A stretch of DNA of 64,000 nt from Streptomyces sp. DG2A-72 (GCF_030499575.1 NZ_JASTLC010000001.1:2752001-2816000), one strand, 5' to 3'. Positions 34,378-44,194 are shown, counted from the first letter of the stretch. Notes: a model not told the origin generated them from the sequence alone. Numbers and translations are program-made.

Positions 34378-35010
34378 TTACGCGGGTGGCGAACTGACGG
34401 GGCGTAGTCCGTCGAGGACCGCGTCGACGAGCTGCTCCGACATGCCCTCCGGAAGGTCGGCGTCCTGGCGCATCATGGCGCGGACGAGCATGGGCCCGAC
34501 GAACATGTCGTTCATCAGCTCGATGTCGATGTCCGTGCGGAGTTCGCCGCTCGCCTGTCCCCGGCGCAGGATCTCGATCTGGCGCCGGCGCCGCGGCTCG
34601 ATGACGGTCGCGTGGTAGGCGGCCCAGATCTTCGGGCTGCTCTTCATCTGGGCGTGGACATTGTGCAGCAGCACGGAGGAACGGGTCATCAGCCCACGTC
34701 TGCGCAGCTGTTCGAGGAGGGCCACGAGGTCGTCGCGCATCGAGGTGCCGGGGAGTTCGGGATCCGGCGGCTCGGCCGTGCGTACGACGTCGACGAAGAG
34801 CGCCTCCTTGCCGCTCCAGCGGCGGTAGATGGTGGCCTTGCCGACGCCGGCGGTGCGGGCGATGCGCTCGATGGACAGTTCCGCGAGCGGCACGCCCTCC
34901 TCCAGGAGCTTCACCACGCACTCGACGATGGCACGCTCCACGACTTCGCTGCGGGGGCGGCCCCGTGCGGGGCCCTCCTGCTTGGACTCGCTGCCGGCGA
35001 GGCTGCTCAC
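34378..35010 (-). CDS. TetR-family regulator of the MFS exporter operon
   Basis: 210 aa. The HTH reads LSIERIARTAGVGKATIYRRW at about residues 43-63, preceded by a basic arm (GRPRSEVVERAI). It lies 51 bp downstream of the DHA2 exporter on the same strand, so both come from the promoter around 36700. The large palindrome at 36670-36700 is the likely operator, which would give autoregulation together with the pump. Confidence 0.88.
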   Translation of the reverse strand: MSSLAGSESKQEGPARGRPRSEVVERAIVECVVKLLEEGVPLAELSIERIARTAGVGKATIYRRWSGKEALFVDVVRTAEPPDPELPGTSMRDDLVALLEQLRRRGLMTRSSVLLHNVHAQMKSSPKIWAAYHATVIEPRRRRQIEILRRGQASGELRTDIDIELMNDMFVGPMLVRAMMRQDADLPEGMSEQLVDAVLDGLRPVSSPPA

Positions 35011-35061
35011 GTCGGTCCGTCCCTTCTGTGGCCTGAGGTGATTCTCTCCCGGGTACGGCCC

Positions 35062-36651
35062 TTACTCGGCCGACACCAACTCCTGCTCCTCCTCGCTCTC
35101 CTGGCGTGCCGTCACCTTCCCCGGCAGGAACAGGCCCACCACCACGGCGCCGATCACCGCGACCCCCGCCCCGCACAGCGCGGTGAGGTGCATGGCGTGC
35201 AGGAAGGCGTCGTGGGCCGGGGTGATGAGCGACTGGCCCTGAGGGCCGAGCTTGGCGGCGACGCCGAGCGTGGCCTCGATGGACTCGCCCGCGGTGTGGC
35301 GTACGTCGGCGGGGAGCGCGCCCAGCTTGTCCTCGATGCCGGTGCGGTAGGCCGTCGACAGGACCGAGCCCAGGACCGCGATGCCCAGGGCGCCGCCGAC
35401 CTGGCGGAAGGTGTTGCTGAGGGCGGAGGCGGAACCGGCCTTCTCGCGGGGCAGGGCCTGCATGATGACGACGCTGGTCGGGGTCATGATGTGCGCCATG
35501 CCGGTGCCCATCAGGAAGAAGATCACTTCGAGGATCCAGATGGGCGTGTCCGCCTCCAGCGTGGCGAACGCGGCCAGCGTCGCCGCGATGATCAGCATCC
35601 CGGCCGTGGTCGTCGCCCTGTTCCCGAACCGGTCGACCATCAGCCGGGCCCGCGGCGCGAAGATCAGCTGGGCGGCGGCCAGCGGCAGCAGCAGCAGGCC
35701 GGTCTGCAGCGGCGAGTAGCCGCGCACGCTCTGCGTGTAGAAGACGGAGAAGAAGGTCACGCCCATCAGCGCGAAGAAGACCAGCGCGATGGCGGCGATC
35801 GCGGCCGAGAAGACCTTGTTCTTGAAGTACCTGACGTCGATGGACGGATGGTCGCTGCGCGCCTCGAAGACGACGAATCCGACGAGTACGGCGAGCCCCG
35901 CACCGATCGTCGCCAGCACCTGCGGGTCGGTGAAGTCGGCGAGCTGGCCGCCCTTGATGATGCCGTAGACGAGCAGGACCAGGCCGACGACCGACAGGAC
36001 CACGCCGACCGGGTCGATCCGGCCGGGCCTCGGGTCGCGGGAGTCGGGCACCAGCCACACCATCAGCGCGAGGGCGAGGATCACGATCGGCACGTTGATG
36101 AGGAAGACCGAGCCCCACCAGAAGTGGTCCAGCAGGACACCGCCGGTGATCGGGCCGATGGCGATGGCGAGACCGACGCCGCCCGCCCAGATGCCGATGG
36201 CCTTGGGCTGCTCCTCGCGCTCGAAGACGTTCATGAGGACGGCGAGGGTGGCCGGCATGACGAACGCGGCACCGAGGCCCATCACCGCACGGAAGGTGAT
36301 CAGCTCGCCGGGCGAGCCGGACCAGGCGGCGAGGGCGGAGCCGGTGCCGAACAGGACGAGCCCGCCGAGCAGGACCTTCTTGCGGCCCAGCCGGTCGCCG
36401 AGGAGACCGGCCGTGAACAGCAGGCCGGCGAAGACCAGGGTGTAGGCGTTGATCGCCCACTCCAGCTCGCTCTGGGTGGCGCCCAGACCGGTCGGCGCGG
36501 GGGTCGAGATCGTCTTGATGGCGACGTTCAGGATGGAGTTGTCGAGCACCACGATCAGCAGGCTCAGCATCAGGACGCCGAGGATCGCCCAGCGGCGCCG
36601 GTGGACGGCATCCGGTATTCGAGGGCTGTCGGGGACGGCAGGCGTAGTCAT
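35062..36651 (-). CDS. DHA2-family MFS drug exporter (EmrB/QacA type, 14 TM)
   Basis: 529 aa with the length and 14-segment pattern of DHA2 proton antiporters. Motif A is [17 protein letters not shown]; motif C-like sequence lies in [13 protein letters not shown], and the family's LNVAIKTI is near residue 48. The C-terminus ends in an acidic stretch. It is the first gene of an operon with TetR and is expected to be induced by the compound it exports. Related pumps export antibiotics, dyes or detergents. Confidence 0.9.
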   Translation of the reverse strand: MTTPAVPDSPRIPDAVHRRRWAILGVLMLSLLIVVLDNSILNVAIKTISTPAPTGLGATQSELEWAINAYTLVFAGLLFTAGLLGDRLGRKKVLLGGLVLFGTGSALAAWSGSPGELITFRAVMGLGAAFVMPATLAVLMNVFEREEQPKAIGIWAGGVGLAIAIGPITGGVLLDHFWWGSVFLINVPIVILALALMVWLVPDSRDPRPGRIDPVGVVLSVVGLVLLVYGIIKGGQLADFTDPQVLATIGAGLAVLVGFVVFEARSDHPSIDVRYFKNKVFSAAIAAIALVFFALMGVTFFSVFYTQSVRGYSPLQTGLLLLPLAAAQLIFAPRARLMVDRFGNRATTTAGMLIIAATLAAFATLEADTPIWILEVIFFLMGTGMAHIMTPTSVVIMQALPREKAGSASALSNTFRQVGGALGIAVLGSVLSTAYRTGIEDKLGALPADVRHTAGESIEATLGVAAKLGPQGQSLITPAHDAFLHAMHLTALCGAGVAVIGAVVVGLFLPGKVTARQESEEEQELVSAE

Positions 36652-36669
36652 GCCGCCGAGCGTAGACCC

Positions 36670-36700
36670 TTTACGATACGAGACCGTCTCGTATTGTAAA
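36670..36700. promoter_or_regulatory. 31-bp palindromic operator for the MFS/TetR operon
   Basis: The core ATACGAGAC-C-GTCTCGTAT (36676-36694) is perfectly symmetrical, and the outer TTTAC/GTAAA arms extend it to 31 bp with one mismatch pair. It starts 19 bp upstream of the exporter start codon, where a repressor would block transcription. Confidence 0.8.
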
Positions 36701-36840
36701 TCTTTTACCCAGCTCTTACGTGAGGCCCCGCGCTCCTAGGTGACGAGGGTCCTCTAGCCGTCCTGTGGCACGAGGTGCCACCATGGAGGGGATCCGGGGA
36801 CGCCGTCAGGGTGCCTCGAGATGACGTAAGGAGCCGTGCC

Positions 36841-37719
36841 ATGACGCAGCTTCCGGCTGCCCAGACCGCGCAGCAGCAGAAACCTTCCGACGGCAGCAAG
36901 GCCCTGTACGGGGGCAAGAGCACTCGCCGCATCACTGTTCGCGACATCGCCGCCGCCAAGGAGCGCGGCGAGAAGTGGCCCATGCTCACCGCCTACGACG
37001 CGATGACCGCGTCCGTCTTCGACGAGGCCGGGATCCCGGTCATGCTCGTCGGCGACTCGGCGGGCAACTGCCACCTCGGGTACGACACGACCGTGCCCGT
37101 CACGCTCGACGAGATGACCATGCTGTCCGCCGCCGTCGTACGGGGCACCTCCCGCGCCCTCATCGTCGGCGACCTGCCCTTCGGGTCCTACCAGGAGGGT
37201 CCGGTGCAGGCGCTGCGCTCGGCGACCCGGCTGGTGAAGGAGGCCGGGGTCGGGGCGGTCAAGCTGGAGGGCGGCGAGCGGTCGCACCGGCAGATCGAGC
37301 TGCTGGTCGAGTCCGGGATTCCGGTGATGGCGCACATCGGACTGACGCCGCAGTCCGTGAACGCGATGGGGTATCGCGTGCAGGGGCGCGGCGAGGAGGC
37401 GGCGCATCAACTGCTGCGGGACGCCAAGGCCGTACAGGACGCCGGGGCGTTCGCGGTGGTGCTGGAGCTGGTGCCGGCGGAGCTGGCGGCCGAGGTGACG
37501 CGCACGCTGCACATCCCGACCGTCGGGATCGGGGCCGGGCCTCAGACGGACGCGCAGGTGCTCGTCTGGACCGACATGCTGGGGCTGACCGGCGGCCGGG
37601 TGCCGAAGTTCGTCAAGCAGTACGCCGACCTGCGTGAGGTCATGGGCAACGCGGCGAAGGCGTTCGCCGAGGATGTCGTCGGCGGATCGTTCCCGTTGGA
37701 GGAGCACTCCGTCCACTGA
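36841..37719 (+). CDS. panB: 3-methyl-2-oxobutanoate hydroxymethyltransferase
   Basis: First committed step of pantothenate and coenzyme A synthesis: adds a hydroxymethyl group from methylene-tetrahydrofolate to 2-oxoisovalerate. 292 aa. Motifs include MLTAYDAMTASVFDEAGI, the magnesium-binding LVGDSAGNCHLGYDTT, VKLEGGERS, MAHIGLTPQ and the catalytic-site Glu in VVLELVPAELA. The N-terminal 30 residues are a Streptomyces-type extension. AAGGAG precedes the ATG at 36841. A hairpin terminator follows 28 bp after the stop. Confidence 0.95.
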   Translation: MTQLPAAQTAQQQKPSDGSKALYGGKSTRRITVRDIAAAKERGEKWPMLTAYDAMTASVFDEAGIPVMLVGDSAGNCHLGYDTTVPVTLDEMTMLSAAVVRGTSRALIVGDLPFGSYQEGPVQALRSATRLVKEAGVGAVKLEGGERSHRQIELLVESGIPVMAHIGLTPQSVNAMGYRVQGRGEEAAHQLLRDAKAVQDAGAFAVVLELVPAELAAEVTRTLHIPTVGIGAGPQTDAQVLVWTDMLGLTGGRVPKFVKQYADLREVMGNAAKAFAEDVVGGSFPLEEHSVH

Positions 37720-37747
37720 CCCCAAGAGCCACTGCGGCACCACCGAG

Positions 37748-37780
37748 CAGCCCGCCGATCTTCCCCCGTCGGCGGGCTGC
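37748..37780 (+). terminator. panB terminator
   Basis: An 11-bp stem, CAGCCCGCCGA with TCGGCGGGCTG, and an 11-nt loop. Confidence 0.75.
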
Positions 37781-37974
37781 CCCCTGTCGTGGCTGGGGGT
37801 GGGTCGCGCGGCCCGGCGCTTGCGGGGTGCCGCCTGCGCCCACCCTCCCCCACTCTCGGCTTCGCTCGAGCGGGGGGACCCCCATCGCCCCAGGCGGCAC
37901 GCATGCCCGCAGGCTCCGCGGCTTGTCGGCGGCCTGTCGGTCGTTTGTCGGTGGGCACTGGCACTGTCGCTGCC

Positions 37975-38991
37975 ATGACGCGAATCGACAAGAACGCCAC
38001 AGTCGCAGTGAGCGTGCGGGGGCTGGTCAAGCACTACGGAGAGACCAAGGCGCTGGACGGCGTCGACCTGGAGGTGCGTGAGGGCACCGTGATGGGTGTG
38101 CTCGGGCCGAACGGGGCCGGCAAGACCACCCTCGTGCGGATCCTGTCCACGCTCATCACCCCGGACACCGGACAGGCCACCGTCGCCGGGTACGACGTCG
38201 TACGGCAGCCCCGGATGCTGCGCCGGGTGATCGGACTCACGGGGCAGTACGCCTCCGTGGACGAGAAGCTCCCCGGCTGGGAGAACCTGTACATGATCGG
38301 GCGGCTGCTCGACCTGCCGCGCAAGGAGGCGCGGGCCCGCGCCGACGCGCTCCTGGAGCGCTTCTCGCTGACGGACGCCGCCAAGCGCCCGGTGAACACC
38401 TACTCCGGCGGTATGCGGCGCCGGCTCGACCTCGCCGCCTCGATGATCGGCCGCCCGCAGGTGCTGTTCCTCGACGAGCCCACCACCGGGCTCGACCCGC
38501 GCACCCGCAACGAGGTGTGGGACGAGGTCAAGCGGATGGTCGGGGACGGGGTGACCGTCCTGCTGACCACCCAGTACATGGAGGAGGCCGAGCAACTGGC
38601 CTCCGAGCTGACCGTCGTGGACCGCGGCAAGGTCATCGCGAACGGCGAGATCGAGGAGCTGAAGGCCAAGGTCGGCGGCCGCACCCTGCGGATCAAGCCG
38701 GCCGACCCGCTCCAGCTGCGCCCGCTCGCCCGCGACCTCGACGAGCTGGGCATCACCGGCCTCGCCGCCACCACCGTCGACACCGAGGGCGGCAGTGTCC
38801 TGGTGCCGATCCTCAGCGACGAGCAGCTCACCGCCGTGACCGGCGCGGTCGTCGCCCGTGGCATCACGATCAGCTCCATCACCACCGAAATGCCCAGCCT
38901 GGACGAGGTGTTCCTGTCCCTGACCGGCCACCGCGCGAGCGCCCCGCAGGACGCCGTGCCCACCGACGCCCGCGAGGAGGTCGCCGTATGA
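37975..38991 (+). CDS. DrrA-type ABC exporter ATP-binding protein
   Basis: 338 aa. Walker A GPNGAGKTT near residue 44, Q-loop TGQYASVDEKLPGWENL, signature YSGGMRRRLDL, Walker B LFLDEPTTGLDP and the switch His replaced by Gln in LLTTQYMEEAEQ, which is normal in the DrrA daunorubicin-resistance family. The C-terminal extension of about 80 residues is also DrrA-like. No Shine-Dalgarno precedes the ATG at 37975, so a leaderless start is possible. It overlaps the permease gene by 4 bp. Together they should export a hydrophobic compound. Confidence 0.9.
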   Translation: MTRIDKNATVAVSVRGLVKHYGETKALDGVDLEVREGTVMGVLGPNGAGKTTLVRILSTLITPDTGQATVAGYDVVRQPRMLRRVIGLTGQYASVDEKLPGWENLYMIGRLLDLPRKEARARADALLERFSLTDAAKRPVNTYSGGMRRRLDLAASMIGRPQVLFLDEPTTGLDPRTRNEVWDEVKRMVGDGVTVLLTTQYMEEAEQLASELTVVDRGKVIANGEIEELKAKVGGRTLRIKPADPLQLRPLARDLDELGITGLAATTVDTEGGSVLVPILSDEQLTAVTGAVVARGITISSITTEMPSLDEVFLSLTGHRASAPQDAVPTDAREEVAV

Positions 38992-39809
38992 GCGCCATCG
39001 CTGTTGACACCGTTGACCTGAAGGACGACGCCCGCATCCCCCTGCGTGGCCATCTGCGCCACACCGGCGCCCTGGTCCGCCGCAACCTGCTGTGGATCCG
39101 GCAGGACCCCGAGTCGATGTTCGACGCCCTGCTGATGCCGGTCGTCTTCACCCTGCTGTTCGTGTACGTCTTCGGCGGCTCGATCGGGCAGGCGCTGGGC
39201 GGCGGTCAGGACGGGTATGTGCAGTACGTCATCCCGGGCATGATCGCGATGATGAGCATGACGCTCTCGCAAAGCGTCGGCACCGGCTTCAGCCAGGACT
39301 TCAGCTCCGGGGTCATGGACCGCTTCCGGTCCCTGCCGATCGGGCGCGGCTCGGTGCTGTTCGCGAAGATCTCGGTCGAGCTGCTGCGGATGCTGTTCGC
39401 GACGACCGTGCTGATGATCGTCTCCGTGCTGGTCGGTTTCGACATCAAGGACTGGCCCGGTCTGTTCGCGGCCGTCGGCCTGTCCACGGTGTTCGCCTCG
39501 TCGATCATGTGGGTGTTCCTCACCCTGGGCGTGATCCTGAAGAACGCGCAGTCGGTGCAGGCAATGGGCTTCCTGGTGCTGTTCCCGCTGCAGTTCGGCT
39601 CGTCGATCTTCGCGCCTACGGACTCGATGCCGGGCTGGCTGCAGGCCTTCACCGACTACAACCCGCTGTCCACGCTCGCGGACGCGTCGCGCGGACTGAT
39701 GGTGGGCGGCCCGGTCGCGCACGACCTGTGGGTGACGCTTGGCTGGTCGGTGGCGATCACGGCGGTGATGGCGCCGGTGGCGATCCACAAGTTCCGCACC
39801 AAGAACTGA
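38988..39809 (+). CDS. DrrB-type ABC-2 exporter permease
   Basis: 273 aa with six predicted membrane segments. The ABC-2 signature includes RNLLWIRQDPESMFDALLMP at the N-terminus and FSSGVMDRFRSLPI in the cytoplasmic loop; FAPTDSMPGWLQAFTDYNPL precedes the last segment, as in DrrB. The ATG overlaps the ATPase stop by 4 bp. No biosynthetic genes adjoin the pair, so it may serve self-protection or lipid-like export. Confidence 0.9.
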   Translation: MSAIAVDTVDLKDDARIPLRGHLRHTGALVRRNLLWIRQDPESMFDALLMPVVFTLLFVYVFGGSIGQALGGGQDGYVQYVIPGMIAMMSMTLSQSVGTGFSQDFSSGVMDRFRSLPIGRGSVLFAKISVELLRMLFATTVLMIVSVLVGFDIKDWPGLFAAVGLSTVFASSIMWVFLTLGVILKNAQSVQAMGFLVLFPLQFGSSIFAPTDSMPGWLQAFTDYNPLSTLADASRGLMVGGPVAHDLWVTLGWSVAITAVMAPVAIHKFRTKN

Positions 39810-39815
39810 CCCACC

Positions 39816-42800
39816 TCACACCAGGGCGGCGGCCTCCTCCGGGGAGAGGCCGCCGCCCTCCGCGTACGCCGTCTCGTACTCCTCGTCGCCGAGCAGTTCC
39901 CGGAGCGGCTGCTCGGCCCGTTCGTGGCAGGCGCGCTCCACGGTCGACCGGATGTGGCTGGGCGGCAGCGCGGCGTCGGCCGCGCCGAGGCAGCGGGCGG
40001 CGTCGCGGGCACGGCGGCCGCCGTCGAGGCCCGCCAGGGCGACGGCGGCGGTGGTCAGATACGCCGAGCTCATGTGCGGCAGCATGGCCTCGGACAGCGG
40101 GTCGCGGGCTCCCTCCAGCGCCCGCCGGATCTTGTCGAGAGCCTCCTCGTGGTCGCCGCCGACCGCGTCCAGCCAGGCCTCCGAGCCCAGGATGATGGTG
40201 TCGAACACCACGAAGTGGTGGATGGCGAACTCGCTGCGCAGCAGTCGCAGGTGCTCGCGCGCCTCCGGGACGCGGTCGGTCATGCCGAGCCACATGGCGA
40301 GGAAGAGCCGGGCGGCGGGCATGCCCTCGTTGTGGGAGCCGTTCTGCTCTGCGATGACATCGCGCAGGATGCGTTCGCCGCGCTCGGCCTCACCCGCCTC
40401 CAGCAGCGCGCTGCCGAGGCGGGCGCGGAGCATGGCCATGTGGGCACGGGCGCCGAGCCGTTCGGCCTGCTCGTTGGCCGCCTCGTAGTCGACGACGGCG
40501 AGGCGGTAGTCGCCCCTGCGTTCGCGGGCCTCGGCGCGGACGGCGAGCGCCTCCGCGGCGCCCCAGGCGTCGCCCAGCCGCCGGAAAAGCTCCAGCGACT
40601 CGTCCGCGTCCCGTGCGGCGTCTCCAGCCCAGTCGGCGCGGTTGGCCAGGAGGTTGGCGCGCATCTGGAGGCAGGCGGCCAGCTCCCACTCGTAGCCGGG
40701 CACGCCCCGGCAGGTACGGACGGCGGCGTCGCCGATCGCGCGCACCCGGCCCAGGTCGCCGGTCATCAGCACGGCGAAGAACCAGAGGATGCCGGGGCTG
40801 CGGCAGGTCTGCGGCAGTCCGGGCTCGTAGGTCGCGGCGATGGCCCGCATCTTCTCCTGTGCCTCGGGGGTCTGCCAGTCCTCCAACTCGGTGTCCATGC
40901 AGGCGAGATGGACGAGATGGACGCCGCGCCGCGCCTCGTCGAGCACCAGGCCCGTCCAGGGCGGGGGTGTGTCCGTGCAGCGCTCCCACAGCGGCTCGGC
41001 CGTGCGCACGGGCGCGGCGAAGGGGTCGGGGCCGAGGTCCTTGACCTCACGGGACCAGTTGCGGGCCTCGATACGCAGGTCGCGCATCTGCCAGTACCAG
41101 CCCAGCGACAGCACCAGACACAGCGCTTCCTGCTCGTCGCGGGCGGCGACGGCGTGGCGCAGGGCGGTGCGCAGGTTCTCGTACTCGCGCTCCAGCCGTT
41201 CGATGGCGGCGCGCTGCCCGGGGCCGCGCAGCAACGGGTCTGTGGTGCGGGCGAGTTCGCGGAAGTACGTCAGATGCGCCCGCTCGGCGGCGGGGCGTCC
41301 GCCGGACTCGTCGAGCCGTTCGCCCGCGTACTCGGCGACGGTCTCCAGGAGCCGGTAGCGCATCTCGCCGCCTTCCCCCGAAGGAGCCGCCACGACAAGG
41401 GACTTGTCGACGAGGGAGCCGAGCACGTCGAGGGCGGCCGGTCCGCAGACGGCCTCGGCGGCGGCGAGGTCGCAGCCGCCCGCGAACACCGACAGCCGGC
41501 ACAGGACGTCGCGTTCGCCCTCTTCGAGCAGGTCCCAGGACCAGTCGACGACGGCACGCAGGGTCTGCTGGCGGGGCAGCACAGTACGGCTGCCGGAGGT
41601 GAGCAGCCGGAAACGGTCGTCGAGCCGGTCCGCGATCTGACGAGGCGTCAACATCCGTAGCCGGGCCGCCGCGAGCTCGATGGCCAGGGGCAGCCCGTCG
41701 AGCCGCCGGCAGATCTCGGCGGTGGCCTCGGGATCGTCCTCGATGCGGAAGCCCGGCCGGGCGGCGGCACCCCGGTCCGCGAGCAGCCGCAGCGCGACCG
41801 GCTCCGGCAGCGGCTCCACCGGCCGCACCAACTCCCCCGGCACACCGAGGGGTTCACGGCTGGTGGCCAGGACGGTGAGCCCCGGACACCGCTCCAGCAG
41901 CCGCTCCACCAGTCGGGCGGCGGCCTCGACGACATGCTCGCAGTTGTCGAGGACGATCAGCATCCGACGCCGGCCGCAGTGCTCGACAAGCCGTACGAGA
42001 GGGTCGTCATGCCGCTCCAGCCCGGCCCGTATCTCCTCCGCCCCGGCCCCGTACAGCACGGTCTCGCGAGCACCCACAGCCGTGAGCACAGCCTCCGGCA
42101 CGGCGGCCGGGTCGTCGACGGGCGCCAGCTCGGCCAGCCACACCCCGTCCCGGGCCACGTACCGCACGGCCTCGGCGGCCTCCTGCGACAGCCGGGTCTT
42201 CCCCGCCCCGCCGGGCCCGAGCAGCGTCACCAGCCGGGCATCGGCGAGGTCCCCGCGGATGGCCTCGATGTCGGCCTCCCGGCCGACGAAGGAGGTGAGC
42301 CGGGCACGGAGATTGCCGACCGGCCGGCTCGAAGCCTCCGCCGGACGGAGCAACTCCCCGTGCAGCGCCCGCAGTTCTGCCCCGGGATCGGACCCGAGCC
42401 GGTCCGCGAGCAGGTGGCGTACGTCGTCGTAGGCGGCCAGCGCTTCGGCGGCCCGCCCGGTGTCGCGCAGGGCGCGCAGGCGCAGGGCCTGGAGGGGCTC
42501 GTCCAAGGGGTGGCTGTCGCACAGGGCGGTCAGCTCGGGCAGTGACTGCTCGGCCTGGCCGAGGGCGAGCGCGGCGGCGTGCCGGGCACGGAGCGCGTCA
42601 AGGCGCCGGGTCTCGCAGCGGGCCGCCTCCGCGGTGCGGTCGGGCAGATCGGCGAGGGCGGGGCCGCGCCAGAGCGCGAGGGCGTCGTCGAGAACCACGG
42701 CCGCCTTGGCGGGGTCGCCGTCGGTGAGGGCGCGCAGCCCGTCTCCGACCAGCCGCTCGAAACGATGCAGGTCGATGTCGTCACCCGAGGCGGCGAGCCG

Positions 42801-43058
42801 GTACCCGCCCTCCACGGACTCCACGACATTCGCGCCCAGCGCCCTGCGCAGCCGCCCCACCAGCGCCTGCACGGCCCCCGTCGCATCGGCCGGCGCCTCC
42901 CCGTCCCACACCTCGTCCACCAGCACACTCACCGGCACGGTCCGTCCCGGCCGCAGGGCCAGCACCGTCAGCAGCGCACGCAACCGCGCCCCGCCGACGG
43001 GGACGGTGGTGCCGTCGGGGTGGATTGCCTGAGTCGTGCCGAGGATGCGGTAGCGCAC
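39816..43058 (-). CDS. AfsR/SARP-family regulator with BTAD, NB-ARC and TPR-like domains
   Basis: 1080 aa from a GTG. The N-terminal winged-helix DNA-binding domain begins RYRILGTTQAIHPDG, with LRALLTVLALRPGR; the bacterial transcriptional activator domain follows to about residue 245 (RLRALRDTGRAAEALAAYDD). An NB-ARC/AAA-type ATPase has the P-loop LLGPGGAGKTRLSQE near residue 284 and Walker B MLIVLDNCEHVVEA. The C-terminal 450 residues are helical with TPR-like repeats. Such large regulators often control secondary metabolism. No metabolite cluster is adjacent; the convergent ABC exporter is the only nearby candidate target. Confidence 0.9.
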   Translation of the reverse strand: MRYRILGTTQAIHPDGTTVPVGGARLRALLTVLALRPGRTVPVSVLVDEVWDGEAPADATGAVQALVGRLRRALGANVVESVEGGYRLAASGDDIDLHRFERLVGDGLRALTDGDPAKAAVVLDDALALWRGPALADLPDRTAEAARCETRRLDALRARHAAALALGQAEQSLPELTALCDSHPLDEPLQALRLRALRDTGRAAEALAAYDDVRHLLADRLGSDPGAELRALHGELLRPAEASSRPVGNLRARLTSFVGREADIEAIRGDLADARLVTLLGPGGAGKTRLSQEAAEAVRYVARDGVWLAELAPVDDPAAVPEAVLTAVGARETVLYGAGAEEIRAGLERHDDPLVRLVEHCGRRRMLIVLDNCEHVVEAAARLVERLLERCPGLTVLATSREPLGVPGELVRPVEPLPEPVALRLLADRGAAARPGFRIEDDPEATAEICRRLDGLPLAIELAAARLRMLTPRQIADRLDDRFRLLTSGSRTVLPRQQTLRAVVDWSWDLLEEGERDVLCRLSVFAGGCDLAAAEAVCGPAALDVLGSLVDKSLVVAAPSGEGGEMRYRLLETVAEYAGERLDESGGRPAAERAHLTYFRELARTTDPLLRGPGQRAAIERLEREYENLRTALRHAVAARDEQEALCLVLSLGWYWQMRDLRIEARNWSREVKDLGPDPFAAPVRTAEPLWERCTDTPPPWTGLVLDEARRGVHLVHLACMDTELEDWQTPEAQEKMRAIAATYEPGLPQTCRSPGILWFFAVLMTGDLGRVRAIGDAAVRTCRGVPGYEWELAACLQMRANLLANRADWAGDAARDADESLELFRRLGDAWGAAEALAVRAEARERRGDYRLAVVDYEAANEQAERLGARAHMAMLRARLGSALLEAGEAERGERILRDVIAEQNGSHNEGMPAARLFLAMWLGMTDRVPEAREHLRLLRSEFAIHHFVVFDTIILGSEAWLDAVGGDHEEALDKIRRALEGARDPLSEAMLPHMSSAYLTTAAVALAGLDGGRRARDAARCLGAADAALPPSHIRSTVERACHERAEQPLRELLGDEEYETAYAEGGGLSPEEAAALV
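39824..39858. terminator. Bidirectional hairpin inside the 3' end of the SARP gene
   Basis: GGGCGGCGGCCTC and its exact complement pair over a 9-nt loop. It lies 15 bp past the ABC permease stop and inside the last codons of the convergent SARP gene, so one hairpin may end both transcripts. Confidence 0.55.
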
Positions 43059-43217
43059 GGGCCCATTGTCCCTGCTGCCGCCCCCACGCTGCCTCCGGGT
43101 TTACCCGCGCATGAACCGTGCGGAGCCGGAACCCACAGCTGACCGCGAGACGTTTTCCCCCTGGGCCCGGTACCGTCGGGCAGTCGCAGCGCAGTGCAGA
43201 TGAGCCAGGGGAGCCCG

Positions 43218-44018
43218 ATGACCACCGCCACCACCCGCCACAGTGACCGGCGGATCAGTCCCGTCTTCGTCGGGATCATGGCCGTCACCGCGGTCACCGG
43301 ATGGGCCACCTGGACCGGGTTCGCGGAGCAGCCCGGTGTGGCCGTGTTCCTGTTCGTGACGGCGGCGTGGATCGTCTCCCTGTGCCTGCATGAGTACGCG
43401 CATGCCCGCACTGCGCTGCACAGCGGCGACATCACCGTCGGGGCGAAGGGCTACCTGAGCCTGAACCCTCTCGCTTATACGCACGCCCTGCTCAGCATCG
43501 TCCTGCCCGTCCTCTTCGTGATCATGGGCGGGATCGGCCTCCCCGGCGGTGCCGTCTTCATCGAGCGCGGGCGGATCCAGGGGCGTTGGCGGCACAGCCT
43601 CATCTCCGCGGCGGGGCCGCTGACGAACGTCCTCTTCGCCGCCGTATGCACCGCACCGTTCTGGCTGGACGCGCTCGACGGCGTGCCGCGCGACTTCCAG
43701 TACGCGCTCGCGTTCCTGGCGCTGCTCCAGGTCACGGCCGCGATCCTGAACTTCCTGCCGGTGCCGGGCCTGGACGGCTACGGGGTCATCGAGCCCTGGC
43801 TGTCGCACAACGTCAGGCGCCAGGTGGAGCCGTTCGCGCCGTTCGGCCTGCTGTTCGTGTTCGCGCTGCTGTGGGTGCCGTCGATCAACAGCGTGTTCTT
43901 CGATGTGATCGATGCGATTCTGCGCGGCCTGGGGATCAACGACATCGAGACGTACTGCGGCTACGACCTGTTCCGCTTCTGGCAGGGCACGAACGAGTAC
44001 TGCCAGATCAGCCAGTGA
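43218..44018 (+). CDS. Site-2 protease (M50)-family membrane peptidase
   Basis: 266 aa multi-pass membrane protein. The zinc-binding HEYAH is at residues 58-62 within a membrane segment, and the second metal-ligand motif NFLPVPGLDGYG is near residue 185, as in S2P/RseP proteases without a PDZ domain. It may cut membrane-bound regulators within the bilayer. The C-terminal tail has two Cys in ETYCGYDLFRF and NEYCQISQ. The ATG at 43218 is preceded by AGGGGAG; an earlier ATG at 43194 lacks a site. Confidence 0.85.
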   Translation: MTTATTRHSDRRISPVFVGIMAVTAVTGWATWTGFAEQPGVAVFLFVTAAWIVSLCLHEYAHARTALHSGDITVGAKGYLSLNPLAYTHALLSIVLPVLFVIMGGIGLPGGAVFIERGRIQGRWRHSLISAAGPLTNVLFAAVCTAPFWLDALDGVPRDFQYALAFLALLQVTAAILNFLPVPGLDGYGVIEPWLSHNVRRQVEPFAPFGLLFVFALLWVPSINSVFFDVIDAILRGLGINDIETYCGYDLFRFWQGTNEYCQISQ

Positions 44019-44020
44019 CT

Positions 44021-44194
44021 TCAGGCCCGTCGGCCGGCCTTGCCGCGCTTGACGTAGTACCAGGCCATGTTGGAGGACAGCCCCGCCAGCAGCACCCACA
44101 CGACGCCCAGCCAGCTGCCCTGCGCGAAGGAGACGACGGCCGCGGCGACGGCGAGGGCGCAGACGGCTAGGGCATAGACGGCGAGGCGGGGCAT
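44021..44194 (-). CDS. Small two-helix membrane protein
   Basis: 57 aa. Two hydrophobic helices (PRLAVYALAVCALAVAAAVV, then SWLGVVWVLLAGLSSNMAWY) end in a basic tail (KRGKAGRR), predicting both ends in the cytoplasm. AGGAG precedes the ATG. It converges on the M50 protease gene with 2 bp between the stop codons and lies 59 bp downstream of npdG. Function unknown. Confidence 0.7.
   Translation of the reverse strand: MPRLAVYALAVCALAVAAAVVSFAQGSWLGVVWVLLAGLSSNMAWYYVKRGKAGRRA

Noticed and set aside
34612..36699. Long plus-strand frame opposite the DHA2 exporter and TetR
   Set aside because: Antisense to well-supported genes; crosses their operator; composition unlike a protein.
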